A stretch of DNA of 64,000 bases from Hemileia vastatrix (Eukaryota > Basidiomycota > Pucciniomycetes > Pucciniales > Zaghouaniaceae). The notes beneath the pieces were generated by a model. That model did no database searches, had not been told where the DNA came from, and saw only the letters and a program-made list of their open reading frames with translations. The stretch spans positions 23,743,193 through 23,807,192 of the forward strand of contig JASXTE010000008.1 of NCBI GenBank assembly GCA_030280995.1. Reading direction: 5' to 3'. The position numbers were made by a program, and so were the translations under genes. Shown in pieces: positions 46,456 to 58,400 of this stretch; the stretch's first letter is position 1; each line of letters begins with the position of its first letter.

Positions 46456-47718
46456 TTAAAAGCGTTGCAAAGTGAAATGTTGGAGAGTAATTGGCGTTAT
46501 AATGAAGCGTATGCCAGTTGATTGAATGATTTGTGAATCAAGGGAGGGGAGTGCCGGTGGTGGTTCAGGATCCTCTTCTTCATAAAGATCATTCCACTCA
46601 TCCTTTAAATCAGCTAGAATATTGTGAAGTATTACGCAAGTCAAGATCCAATGATTTGCAGTTTTGATCTCCAATTTTTTTTGAAATTGGATTCTGAGCT
46701 CCCGAAGACTAGAGAATCGTCCCTTTAAAATACCTATAGCATGTTCAATTCGTACTCTTGATTGTGCAAGGTGATAATTAAAGGCAGTTTTGGGGTCATT
46801 TTCTGAAGTTGCACCACGGAAAGCAGGTATAATGTACTTTCCACTTGCATATGCTGAGTCTGAAATGAGGTACTGAGATTCGTCAAAGTATGATTCAGGG
46901 GATTGAGAAATCCTCATTCTTTGGAAGACGGAAGAGTCATGACATGATCCAGGGCAGCCACTGTGAAAAGCAATAATTTTTTTATTGACATTGCATACAA
47001 GTTGAATGGCAATAGAGTATCTAGAAAGAAGATAAAAAGTTAGATTGTGAAAGATGAGAACTTGGAGAAGATTTTGAAGAAACCTTTTTTTGCAATCAAA
47101 ATAATGGTTGCCATCATGAGCAGGCTTTTGACTCAAAGGGATGGTTGTGCCATCAACAAAACCTATACAGCCAGGGAAACCTTCAGCTTGCATTACTTGA
47201 GAGGATTCAAGTCGCTGTTCTGGAGTTGGCCAAGCAAGAGTTTGAGACTTGAGGGAAAGGATAGCAATCATACAGCTCTTGGTGTATAATATCACGGTAC
47301 CATATCCTATGTTAAAGAGATTATCCAAACGTCTTACGGCAGCACCATTTCCATTTGAGCCAAAGCAACATAGAGCAACAGCAAGTTGGATGGCAGGATT
47401 ACGCTTTTTGTTATGAGAATTGTTATGGAAGATAGGATGATCGGAGATGAGTTGATAAATTTTAAAGAAAGAATTGGGAGAAGTTCTAAAAAGTTATGTC
47501 AAGTTTAAATGAGGAATGTTGAGAATGGAGGCCAGATTATATCGGGGATCATGATAAAGATTTGGCCCCCTGGTGATGATGTAACGCTTTTTGGAAAGAA
47601 AACACATATAAGCTAAAGCATCTTCCAAATCAGAGTCAGATTTATAGTAGAGAACTAAAAGTAAAGTGATGGCATTAATAGTGGAGTGAAGTAGCCGTCT
47701 AGTAGAGAGGTTTTTCAT
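46456..47718 (-). pseudogene. Harbinger transposase of B2, one nonsense codon
   Basis: Exon 1 is 47718-47084 and exon 2 47020-46456, with a 63-nt intron at the same KKR/YS position as in A1. The joined frame is 400 codons with a single TAA at 47494-47496. It lies directly before LFRTSPNSFF, where A1 has Gln-Leu-Phe-Arg-Thr, so it is a CAA-to-TAA change. All catalytic blocks are intact: GFVDGTTIPL, GSCHDSSVF and RIEHAIGILKGRF. The start is the first ATG in frame (MKNLSTRRL). A start further upstream would need a TTG codon. It reads inward from the right end of the element. Confidence 0.9.
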
Positions 47719-47982
47719 TGTTGCCGGTGGAAGGGTTATGTGATGAGGGAAGTGGGAATTCACCGCCAAATGTGCAGTTGGGGTGTGTAGATAGAAAAAA
47801 AACTTAAGTGTTTGCCACCAAAATTAAGTAGCATAGAGTGAGGAAAGACTTAAGGATGGCATCAGCAATTATGAGTCATGTGACTTTCTTGCAAATCCAT
47901 CATGGATGAGATGAGTTTGGGATCAGGAATTAGAAATGGAAATTGGGGTATAATAAGCGGGATAATGCATTATCGTGGATTC

Positions 47983-48014
47983 CTTATCCACTAGCCCCGG
48001 GGCTAGTGGATAAG
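47983..48014. promoter_or_regulatory. Perfect 32-bp palindrome near transposase end of B2
   Basis: CTTATCCACTAGCCCC is followed directly by its exact reverse complement. Slightly decayed copies lie at 41745-41775 (B3) and 25642-25673 (family D), each about 85 bp from an AGGGGG terminus. It lies about 265 bp upstream of the transposase start, so it could be a protein-binding site for transposition or an operator. That is inference. Confidence 0.75.
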
Positions 48015-48129
48015 AATCTTCCGCAATTAATAATGTCTGATCCCGGAAAAAAAAATTCCTGATCCCTAATTGCGGATCCCTGAACATTGATACCCCCTAA
48101 TATTTTTTTCTATCTACACACCCCATCTG

Positions 48130-48462
48130 CTCATTTGGTGGAAAAGTTGCACTTCCTACTCATCACCTAAACCTTCTACCAACAACCTTTTCTACCAACA
48201 ATAATCAAGCACCTCTCTACTAGGAAGAAACTTCACACAGCTATAAACTCTATCACTTTAGTTTTAGCCACTAACTTTGACTCTGAATCTGGGTTGGAAG
48301 ACACTTAATTTTATATGTTTTTTAAATGATCTTTATGAAGAAGAGGATCCCAGACCTGCACCAGCTCTCCCCTCCCTTGAATCACAAAACATTTTTTGCA
48401 CCAGCATACACTCTGTCATTATGCCAACCACCCTCCAACATTTTGAAACACAAACCTTTTAA
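48130..48462 (+). pseudogene. Internally deleted transposase of B3
   Basis: Positions 48130-48300 match the start of the B2 transposase gene (CCTCTCTACTAGG...CTATCACTTTA) and 48325-48462 its end (DLYEEEDPRPAPALPSLESQ ... TLQHFETQTF). About 1 kb, including all catalytic residues, is missing between them. Confidence 0.85.
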
Positions 48463-48752
48463 TTTTTTTTGCATACTCTCCAAATTTTCAACATCTGTGC
48501 TTTATTCACTTGGTCAGGTGTTTTTGTTGTTTGCATATTCATTTTTATTTTGAATTTACGCTGAATGTATCTTTTTGGAATGTTTCATTTGTTTTCATTC
48601 ACCAGATCAACATGAAATCACATTTTTTCTGAAATTGCATAGTTTTTCACTGTTTCTTTTTTTATTCATCCCTCATATCCTTTTCCTCTTCTCCTTCAAC
48701 TTCCCTCAATCAATTTGGTTTTATTTATTTTCTTATCTCATCTCTCCCGGTA

Positions 48753-49903
48753 TGGTAAGGTAAACTCTTACAGTCACCTTGCTGTAAGCAGAATCCGGAG
48801 GAGATATGTGGATTTAGTGGAAAACCCCGTCCTTCCAATAAAAATAACAAAATGGGAATTCTAAATCACTAAGCTAACCAGTCTACTTGGATCTGATTGA
48901 TAAAAATAATGAAACTCTAAAATAATTAATGCTTATTGAGATTTAAAGAAAGTGGATGTTGAGAAAGAAATACTGATAACAACAATTAAGGTGTACCAGT
49001 GAAAGATCTGAAAAGATTGACTTTTATGTTTTTATAATAATTTAAATTTTTATGAGACAGCAATAATCAAGTCCCAGTGATGAAGTCCTTTCTAAAGATA
49101 CCCTGTATGAAGAGTGATTTAAATTGTTGAGTAGTATTTCTAAAATGTTATATATAAAATATAAAGTTATAAGGGTATTACAATTTTATTTAATTTGTTG
49201 AGTAACAAAAAATGAGACCGTGGTGGTTAAAGATTAAGCTGTATGTTCCTGATGATTGTAAGATGATATATGATGATGCCCAATTTCGAGTCTGAGAGGC
49301 TCTTAAGTATACCTAGTCACGTGCCTAAGTCTCCCCTCCAGAGCTCAGCCAGAGTCAATCCGGAGCCCGTACAGAGCTCGTACAGAGCCCGTACGGAGTC
49401 TGTACGGAGTCCAAACGGAGTCTGTATGGAGTCCGTCCGGACTCAATTAGAACCTTTAAAACTATAATAAAAAAATCTAGAAAAATTACACATAATAGAG
49501 CCACTTCCTTTTTACATTCCAAACTAGTTTTCGTAGTCTGCGCAGCTCTAATCACCCCGTGAAAATTCATAAAAGTTAAGTAATTTCTAAAAACGTAAAT
49601 ATTTCTATAAATCTTTAAAATTCATTTAAAAATATAAGAAAAATAGTAAAAATTCTGGAAAAATTTCCCAAGGTTCTTGAGTGACTCGACTTGATACTTT
49701 TAAACTTTCCAGACCGTAAAAATAAGTTTATTCCGCAAAATAAATTGTTTTCGCGTAGGCATTTGCTTTTAACCGATTTCTTCATATTTAAAACTCAAAT
49801 AAATTAAATAAAACCCTTTTTAAAATAATAACATTGTAAATCTTTACGTCGTAATAACTCCATTTACGTATTTAGGTGCCGTACTAAACTTTAGGCTACC
49901 ACA
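48753..49903. mobile_element. Solo LTR-like insertion in B3
   Basis: 1151 bp starting TGGTAAGGTAAACTC and ending GGCTACCACA, flanked on both sides by CCGGTA (48747-48752, 49904-49909). Removing it restores the sequence CTCTCC-GGTAAGTCATTTT seen inverted in B2 near 46160. TG...CA ends, a short duplication and no coding capacity suggest a solo LTR; the 6-bp duplication is longer than usual. It is visibly richer in GC and CpG than its surroundings. Confidence 0.6.
49361..49437. repeat. 11-bp minisatellite in the solo LTR
   Basis: Seven units of the form CGGAGTCTGTA follow one another with one to three differences each. They are rich in CpG and in GTAC and GAGCTC palindromes. The reading frames across it have no meaning of their own. 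Confidence 0.85.
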
Positions 49904-50439
49904 CCGGTAAGTCATTTTCTTCTTTTTTTGATTTTTTGATTGCTTATTATATATTTTTTTAATTTTTTTTCTGTTTTTTTATTCTTTGTATCTAAATTTT
50001 TTTTGTAAGTGATTATTTTTGATTTCAATGGTAAAATTAACCTTTTTTTCTCTCACTCTTAACTTTCTTTTTTAGCTCCATCACCCTACACTTCATCCCT
50101 CCTTGGAATGATCATTATCCCCCCTTTCCCCTATTACACTTATTTGGCTCCATGTCATTATAACCCATACATTGCACATTCTTTATGCATTTCACTTACT
50201 TGATATTCAATTTCTCTCAAATTTCAACATCAATCTTTCTCACTCAATTTTTACTAATTTTAAATCTAGGTAAGTTTCATCTCCTTTTTTCATCCCTATA
50301 TAATATCTCATTCTTTATATGAAAGTTTCATACTTAAATATATGTATAACTCTTATCTGAATAACAGTGAACTTATTAAAATACTCTTGTTCTCATCACA
50401 ATTACCACTTTTCAAGTTTTTGTGAAATTTTAAAAATCT

Positions 50440-50790
50440 AACTTAGAATCAGGGTTAGGTTTATTCAAATCACATTTCCTTTTAGCTGAAACTGTTTCTG
50501 AATGCTAACTTTTATTTCTCATAAACAGATTTGAATTTGGTTCAGTGGTTGCTGAGCTATTGACTGTTAAAGTTGAGCCTTTTTTCCCAAATTAAATTTT
50601 TTTTATTTCATGTTTTTATGTAAAAAGTTAGAGTTATGCTTAATTAAATCACATGTACTTTAAGTGAAGACCCTCCTGAAGCCTAAATTATATTTTTAAT
50701 AGATGGATTTTAATTTGGTTAATTGGTTGCTGAAATGTTGACCTTTAAAGTTGAGCCTTTTTTTCCAAATATCACATAATTTTTCTCATG
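50440..50790. repeat. About 180-bp duplicated block in B3 (inverse of 45300-45610)
   Basis: CAGATTTGAATTTGGTTCAG ... GTTGAGCCTTTTTTCCCAAAT occurs twice, about 180 bp apart, matching the B2 block on the opposite strand. Confidence 0.75.
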
Positions 50791-50901
50791 TTTTTTTATT
50801 GCATAATAAGAGAATAAGGCTTCTGAAACTCTTATCTGATGATAATCTAGGATTTTATCTCACAAATCTTAGGATCACTCAATTATTTCTCGGCCAATTT
50901 C

Positions 50902-51273
50902 TTGAAAAAATTACATTCTGATATTCATAACACGATTTATACCAATAAGATTGACGCCAATTATCTTACTTTAGGGATTTTCTCTTATATTAATCCTATT
51001 ACTGGACAACATATTCCTTCCCCAGCTATAATAAAATTTCATGGGTTATACTCTCTGGATCATAACCGTATAATCAATTTTGGATTGGGAACTAGAGTCA
51101 TCAAAACTATTTGGAACTCTTCTCAGGATCATCACCAAATGACCAAAGCTCCACCTGGCTTGGAATCTTGTCAAGAGTTCACACATTTCAGATTTTCTTT
51201 TCAAATTAGTCAAAACTTAATCTACCAAAAAAACAAGGTAAAAAAAGAAGGTAAATTTAACAGATATTAAAAA
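50902..51273 (+). pseudogene. Tet-like 2OG-Fe(II) oxygenase domain of B3, iron site lost
   Basis: About 120 codons are open: TIYTNKIDANYLTLGIFSYI, NPITGQHIPSPAIIKFHG, IINFGLGTRVIKTIW, HHQMTKAPPGLESC, FQISQNLIYQ. Where B2 has the iron-binding HID this copy reads YTN, so it could not bind iron. The N-terminal part does not continue in frame. Position and orientation correspond to the Tet-like gene of B2. Confidence 0.75.
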
Positions 51274-51589
51274 ACTTTATGTAGATCAAAAAAGGATGGG
51301 GATGAGTAAAGTCATCAAATAATTTTTATTTTATCATAAATTTTTTATAAATAACTCTTATTTTTCAAATTCCTAAAATAAAGTAATTGGCCAAAAACCC
51401 TGTGTTGTATAAACAGTAATCATGACAATATTTTTTTTTCATGAGGTTCCTTGGCCTACACTTGTGGAAAGTCCCAAACATTTGGTTCTAGATTTTGTCC
51501 ACATTTTGGCTAGAGGAATTGTCATCACTTTAAAACTAGGGATATTGATATATATTAGTTTTTCACATATTAATTTATGTAATTATATT

Positions 51590-51760
51590 AAATTTTGGTG
51601 ATTCCCACCTCTCAATTCAATAAAATTCAGGGGAGGTTATTGCCAAATTTTCAAATCTGACATGTGAAATTGATAACTTTAATTTTTTTGTTGATACCCA
51701 CCCCTTGCTTCAATAAAATTCAGGGGAGGGTATTTCCAAATTTTTAAAACATATATAGAG
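51590..51760. repeat. CCCC-rich tandem block of B3 (inverted)
   Basis: Two units with CAATAAAATTCAGGGGAGG followed by TTGCCAAATTTTC, the reverse complement of the block at 43868-44300. Confidence 0.8.
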
Positions 51761-52058
51761 TTTTGTTGACTTAACTGTGTATAGATAAGTAAATTTAATG
51801 AGCTGAATGTAAAGAAGAAAAAATGTATGAGTTTTTCAAATTTTTGCAGAAAAAAATCATCTAGAATAAAGACCTTTAAAAATTCAGCACATATGAAATT
51901 ATCAACAAAAAGAAATAAGACAAAATTTATTTAACCAAACAAAAAAATAATCTAGAATTTTGCAATAAAATGTTTCACATCTCAGTGAGGAGTGTGTTCT
52001 GAGGATTGTTTATTAGCTTTAATGCATTCTATCAAGAAAAATTTCTAAGTGAAAAAAA

Positions 52059-53418
52059 CTAGTTATCAAAAATTTTAATTAAGCATTCAATTTCCTCAAT
52101 AGATTTATTATCTTTAACACATTCTCTCAAGAAATCTTCCTTTTTTGAACAATCTTCAAGTTGATACTTGATTTTCATTTGATCCAATAGGAAATTGTAC
52201 TCTAGAGCCTTCTCCCCTTTCTTTATCTCAAATTTATTCACCTCCAAGTCATGTGCCCCCTCATCTCTCTTTAAATAAAGCTCGAATTTCTTCTCCTCAA
52301 AGTCTTGTACCCTCTCATCCCTCTGTAAAGAAAGCTCAAATTTCTTCTCCTCAAAGTCTTGTGCCCTATCATCCCATTGTAAAAAGAGCTTGTATTGTTT
52401 CTTTTGAAATTTGAGAGTATCTCTTGCGAATTTAAACTTATCTAGAGTAAAAATTGGTATTAACAAAAGAAATGAAAAGCTCACTTAATTATTAAGAGGT
52501 ATGCTATCACATACCAGATTCACGTTTCTCCAGAAAAACATCAATGGAAGAAGAAGGGGTTTGGGAAAAAATATCTCTGTTTTGATTTCTATGACTGTTT
52601 ACATTCAAAGTAGTAGATGGTCTTTGCTATTTTTCGGAGGTAACATTTTCCTCTTCATCATTGATGCTAGCTTCAGACTCACTTGCTTGAGGATCCTGGG
52701 TTCGTTCATTAGCCGTTTTAGAAATAAAAAAAATAAAACAACTAGACAAGAAATAAAAACTTACTGGAGTGGGGTCACATTGGTTTAGATCACCACAAGG
52801 ACGTATTAGAAAGCTATCTAGATTTATTGAATTTAGAACAGGGGAGGCTTGAGTGGAGGAAGAGGATGGGAAAAGATTTCTTTCAACATCATTTTTGGAG
52901 ATAGAATCTAAATCATTCAAAATTTTGGCAGGATTAACATCAGCTTTCTAGCCAAAAACAACATCCATCTCTTTACAGTATGGACATAGAGATTCAAGTT
53001 TATCATCTATGGATTTTATTCCCTTACCAATATCGATGTTGGTGATACCAAAACCAGTATAAAATGAAAGAGTCTTTGCCTTCTTGTATTTGGCTTGGTA
53101 ATTCTTGAAATTTTCAGACATCTGTTTAGGAAAAAGATCAATCCTTCCCTTTGTCTTATTTTTTAATTCATTGGCTATTAGAAGATATCCATTGACTTTT
53201 GATGCAGGGGGCTGTCCTAATTTAGTTTCATTCTCAGTACCAAAACAAGAATCATAATTAGTTTTTAGTTTCAACCAGTTGATAAGTATGAGATGATCAT
53301 CTTTTTTTAGTTGAACAGTCTTTGATTTGTCAGCTGAGAAGGGGAAAGAGGGAGGAATGGGTTTTGAAGAACAAATTAAGGAAGGCTTCCTTTGAGAAGA
53401 TCTATGACAACGGGGCAT
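52059..53418 (-). pseudogene. Myb/trihelix-like DNA-binding protein of B3
   Basis: It starts at ATG 53418 (MPRCHRSSQRKPS). The three-helix domain is intact (KDDHLILINWLK, PPASKVNGYLLIANELK, QMSENFKNYQAKYKKA). A TAG stop near 52950 interrupts FG-stop-KADVNPAK, and another follows NVTSEK in exon 2. Exon 3 (52455-52059) is open and shows 3.3 copies of the 18-residue coiled-coil repeat (EEKKFELSLQRDERVQDF), then LDQMKIKYQLEDCSKKEDF and a C-terminus ending IKIFDN. Confidence 0.8.
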
Positions 53419-53722
53419 GTTGAGATATTTGAAGATGAAAAGGAGAATAAAAAACAGATGAGATGGGGAGGGGTTTTGAACAGAAATGATTAGACAGGAT
53501 GGGAGTGCGCAGCAAGGTAGGGAGGCTGGAAGATCCAGAAAGTTTTCCAAGATGTGGTTATGAAAAATTGAGGATAAAAATTTCAGGTAGAGGTGAACAT
53601 TGACACGTAAAAGTCTAATAACCCAATTATTAGAAAGAATAATTGCCAAAGATAATTGGGGTATAATAATTTTATTCACAATTAATTTAATAGTGGATTG
53701 GTCAACATTGAAACCCCTTATT

Positions 53723-54390
53723 ATAACATTTACTGGACTCCTGGTAAAGCCTGGCTGACAATAATCATGATATCATTAAATTGTTTCATGAGGTTCCTCT
53801 ATCCAATATTTGTGGAAAGTCCCAAACTTAGTTTCTAGACTTGTCTGAAATTTGGCTTGAGTAATTGTCATTACACTAAAGCTAGTGAATTTGACTTATA
53901 ATTTTTATTTATTTTTTAATATATGCAATTATTTTAAATTTTGTGATTTTCACCCTATTCTTCAACAAAATGCAGTGGAGGGTATTGCCAAGTTTTCAAA
54001 TCTGACATGGAAAATTGAAGACTTAAAAAATTTGGTTATACCCACCCCTTGCTTCAATAAAATGCAGGGGAATGTATTGCCAAATTTATCAAACAGATAT
54101 AGAGTTTGGTTAACTAAGCTTTATTTAGAAATGAAAATTGGTGGTGAGGTGGTAAAATTATGTTAGTGATGAGGATTTTTTCACAGTAGTCAGTAATATT
54201 TTCCCATCTGGAATTCCAAATGTGCTAAATTTTAGATTCCAGTAAGTACAAACGGTGTTATCAGAATCTTGTGATATAACAATTTTTGAGAAGATTATAA
54301 GTAATTATTAAAGTCATTCTCCAGCCATTAACCAAATAAATAATTATTCAATTAAAAAAGTCAAGTAATTTATTAATTTTTTACACATTC
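53723..54390. other. A3 interior with CCCC-rich tandem block
   Basis: Family A sequence resuming after B3. Two inverted CCCC-rich units at 53930-54090 (CAATAAAATGCAGGGGAATG) correspond to 21700-21870 in A2. CATGAGGTTCCTCT and GGAAAGTCCCAAAC words nearby are shared by all copies. No frame kept. Confidence 0.65.
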
Positions 54391-55441
54391 TGTAATGAAC
54401 TTGTTTTCTTTAAAAAATTCTTCTTTTTCCAATAAAAAAACTAGCCATTTTGCTTTGATATGCACAGTCTTTTATTTTCTCCAAGCAAGGATGAGCTCTT
54501 TCTATCTTCTCTGCCTCAAATTTAGCCTTTTCAAAATTTTATTGAAGCAAAAAAAATTTTCCTCAAAATCTAAGGCACATTGATCATTCATTAGAATATG
54601 ATCAAACTTCATCCTCTCAAAGTCAAGGGTATTTTTTGTAATATAGGATTTTTCTGAGAAAATTTAATACAAAAAAATAAATAAATATGTTATTTTTGAA
54701 GGTATATAGTGAGAAAATCTTACTTATATCATTTTTCTCAAAATAATTGTCAAGGGAGAAAAAAGAGGTGGTTGAAGTAGTACCATGTTTTAAAAGATGG
54801 TTCAAATTCATTGAAGTTGAAGCCCAATACTTTAGTTTGGAGTTTGATCTAGAGGGTTCAGGAAGTTCATCTAAAGCAGCTTTCAAAGAAGGATTGTCAT
54901 TTCTGGATTTGTTGATATTTTTAGAAATTTGAGTCTTATTAGGAGACTAGAAAAGAATGAATAAGAAATATATTAAAGAATTGAAGAAAAAAGAGAAAGT
55001 AAAAATACATTAAAATTTTGTGGCTCTGAGGACTCAGATCTACTCTGAAATAATTGTTCTTCTTGATAGTCAGGATTATATTTAGCTGAGCTATGGTTAG
55101 AAGCTGGAGGGGATAGATTTTGTTGAAGTACATGTGTTTCAGGAGGATTATTGGATGGCTGAGAGCCAGAGGGTATATTCTTAGTAGTATCCTGTATAAA
55201 TCAAGGGTTGAAATCAACTTGGGAACCAAATAGATTATCCATTTCTTCATTGAAAGGACATATGACATTGAGCTTTTCAGAAAAAGTAGTAATTCCAATC
55301 TCCAGATAATCATCATCAATACCAAAGCCAGTTGGAGTGGAAGTAAAATGTACATTTTCATATATGGATTGATAACATTTGAACCTCTCCTTCATTTTCT
55401 TAGGATTAATTTCAATTCTCCCTTTTGTTTTCTTTTTTACT

Positions 55442-58400
55442 CTCCACAGAATATGGGGGAAGACTTGCTAGCAAGTCTTCAACCTTGAACCCAAAATTAT
55501 ATCAAATTGAGCACACAATAAGACTGTGCTGAAACTATCATGAAAAAATATTGAAGTTGCATTGGACAAGCCTTGAAGCAGATTCCAACATTTATTGGAA
55601 GACAGATTATCAAAAGTGCAAAAAATATTGAGGCTTAAATTACAGTGATTTTTCAAGGAATATTGATAAAGTGAAATGAACTACCAAAATTGGCTTTCTG
55701 ATGTATAATATCTTGAAATATTATGTTTTTTTTTCATTCTTAAATGATAATAAACTTCTCATATGAGCTGCATTATTGTATATTTCACATAATTTGACAA
55801 TATATTTCACCTATGAATATATGCAGAAATAATACACTATTATAAGAGATTATTCATGATATAAATACTTATTAAAGTCATATCTTTAATCAAATTTTTA
55901 TCAGTAAAGATTTCAAATATATATATATATATATATGATCTCATTCAATAAATTGATATTATTAAACCTTTATCAAACTTGAAAATAATTCTGGAAGGTA
56001 CAGAACTCTTTAAAATGAAGTTAGAATAATTTTAGTTAAAGGGTCAGTTTTTTTAAAATTGATATAAATACCATATTTTAACAAGTAAAAAAAATATAGT
56101 GGTATGATTTTTTTAAGAAACTACCTCACCATTACTTCCATAATATAAAGAAAATCAAAGTAAAAAATATATGAGAAAAAACATAAAACTAATAAAAATT
56201 TTGTAACATTAATAAATGTTTTTGCAGGGTTTTAAACAATTATAATTTGCAAGCCTTATAATATATATTATATATATTAATTTTTTTATGTTGGGTCAAA
56301 ATTATCCTTCCCACTACTTTCCTCCCCTCACTTTTCCATCCCATTATCCTTCTTTTTAACATTCTCTTTCTCTAATGTATCTTTCTTTACTCTCACTAGT
56401 AATCTCCCCTATCAACTCCTTGTGCCCCCCTCTCCATCCCTCTTCATCCAAACTCATCAAAACGTACTTCTTTTTCTCCTCCTTGCACCTTTCTTACTCC
56501 CCTATCCACTCCACCTGCTTTGATCTCACTCCTTTTACTTGCCTTCCCACCCATTTTACTCCATAGGGAGTAAAAGTGGAGGATTGGAAAGCAAAAGGGG
56601 TGGAATTAAAAGTGAAATGGTGGATTGTGGTGGAGGGGAAATAGTTGGGGTGGGAAGTGATAATTTTGATGTTAAAAGAGAAAGGGTTGGGTAGGATACA
56701 AAAAGGTTGGGACATATTTGAGGACAAAATAAAAGAGTTGAGTGGGAGTTGGAATGGATGTGGTGCCATGGGAGGTAGTGCAAGAGGGATGAGGAGAGGT
56801 AAGAAGTGAAGCAAAAGGTGTGGGGTTAAGTAAATATTGAGAGGGAAGTGTAAGGGAGGGGAGGGACTGAAACTTGGGCTCAGAAATTTTGAGATTGCAG
56901 AAAATTTATCAGGATGGTGATCGAAGGGTGAGGAGTGTAAATTGAAAGGAAAGGAATGCAGAGAAATTGAGAGTTGTGATAAGTGGTTGAGAGGGTGTCA
57001 AAGAAAGTGGTGTAAAATCAATAGTGAATGCTGTTCTTTGGTCAAAAAATAGAGTAAACCCTGTCATTTTATGGTACTTTTCTTCAATTATAAATGATAA
57101 TTTATGATCATGGTTGATTAATATGTATCCTCCAAATTATATAAAAAATTTATCTTTATCGGCTATTTGCACAAAAGACTGCACTTTAAGACTGAAGAAG
57201 TATTAGAACAAAAGAATTAGCAATGAAATATGATTTCTCCTTTTTACAAATTATTTCACATAGTGCTTCTGATAACTGTACATAAATCAAATAAAAAATA
57301 GGTAAATTTTAGAAAAAGCCAAAAAAAAAGCAAAATCTATATTATGATTTTAAACTTATGCTCTTATGTATTTTATGGGGTGAATTTAATTAGAATTTGT
57401 TTGATTTTAAATCATATTAGTTGGATTAAAAATATCTTCAAGTAAAATGATAGAAGTAAAACAAATGTTTAACAAAAACCACATTGATGTATTTAATATT
57501 TGAGCATTACTTCTTTTTTTATAATTATTATACATACCTGAATTGTTACCTGTAATAGATAAAAATTTGAGAGAATGAAATAATTTAGCTACTCCACTAT
57601 CTGTACTACTATATATTCTGTAAAAGAAAAAACTCCTTATGTCCCTTTAAATTCTAAATGTTTTTTATTCCAATGACTATATACATTCTTAAAAAATTAC
57701 ATATCTCTTAGTTTTTCTGGAACTTAGATTGAACTCCTAACAAAATCTTGTGACCTCATGTGCTTCAAGCTAAGTTAAGATGAGAAAAAAAATTAAGATA
57801 TTAAAAATTTTATAGATGATTTTTTAATTTGAACTTTAGAATATTTTCATATCAATAATATTTATAAGAAATAATATATATTTCTGGAAATAAATAGAGC
57901 TTTTGAATAATTTTGAGGACTATTTTTATTAAAATAGTTTAAAGCTCAATTTATATCATGATGATATTATTTATTTTCCATATGATATATTACAAAAGTG
58001 CTAAACTTACATCTATACAACTATAATATAAAAAAAAGTTATCAGATATTGTTTTTATAGTTAGTCTACCATAAAAAATGATTTTTTTTGTTTGAGATTT
58101 AAATTATTCAGATCCTTATGAATATGACATTATTTTTATAGATTTTTATGAATAATCTAAACTGAAGCCTCACAGGATAACTTTGGTTATTTTTTAAAAA
58201 AGGCAGTAAAAATCTTTTTCACCAATTGAAATTTTACTGAAAACTCAAATCATGAACTAACTTTTTTGTCAAAATATTTAATGAAGAGCTGAAAGATTAT
58301 CTTTTGGAAAGAATTTTTATTATAATATATTCATTCTAATATTGGTATTTGATAAGACAAATTACTAAGTAGAATTTTATAGTCTTTTTTACTAAAAAAA

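Larger units (their letters stand above)
42022..48098. mobile_element. Harbinger-like element B2 (6077 bp), most complete three-gene copy
   Basis: Ends AGGGGGTATCAATGTTGACC and (inverted) AGGGGGTATCAATGTTCAGG share 16 bp and then differ. Both carry ATCCGCAATTA a few bases further in. AAT is duplicated at 42019-42021 and 48099-48101. Gene order is Myb/trihelix-like (plus, 42373-43722), CCCC-rich repeats, Tet-like oxygenase (minus, 44584-45235) and transposase (minus, 46456-47718). Each gene has only one to a few inactivating changes. It is inserted inside element B3. Confidence 0.92.
41664..53719. mobile_element. Harbinger-like element B3, interrupted by B2 and a solo LTR
   Basis: The left end ATGGGGTATCAATGTTCAGG (transposase end, first G mutated) and the right end GTTGACC-type CAACATTGAAACCCCTT (DNA-binding end) are flanked by ATT (41661-41663, 53720-53722). 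After 358 bp the sequence is interrupted by B2 (42022-48098) and resumes at 48102 exactly where the equivalent end of B2 predicts (GGCAAACACTTAA then CTATCTACACACCCC). A second interruption is 48753-49903. What remains is about 4.8 kb. It holds a transposase fragment (48130-48462), a Tet-like gene (50902-51273), the CCCC-rich block and a Myb-like gene (52059-53418). Confidence 0.88.

Noticed and set aside
47719..47769. Upstream extension of the B2 transposase
   Set aside because: The extension lacks an ATG (it would start at TTG); the next in-frame ATG at 47718 corresponds better to the family start.
42022..48098. Two different elements abutting, because the ends differ after 16 bp
   Set aside because: One AAT duplication flanks the whole unit and the host element B3 resumes exactly across it, so both ends moved together; family B ends are simply asymmetric inside the tip.
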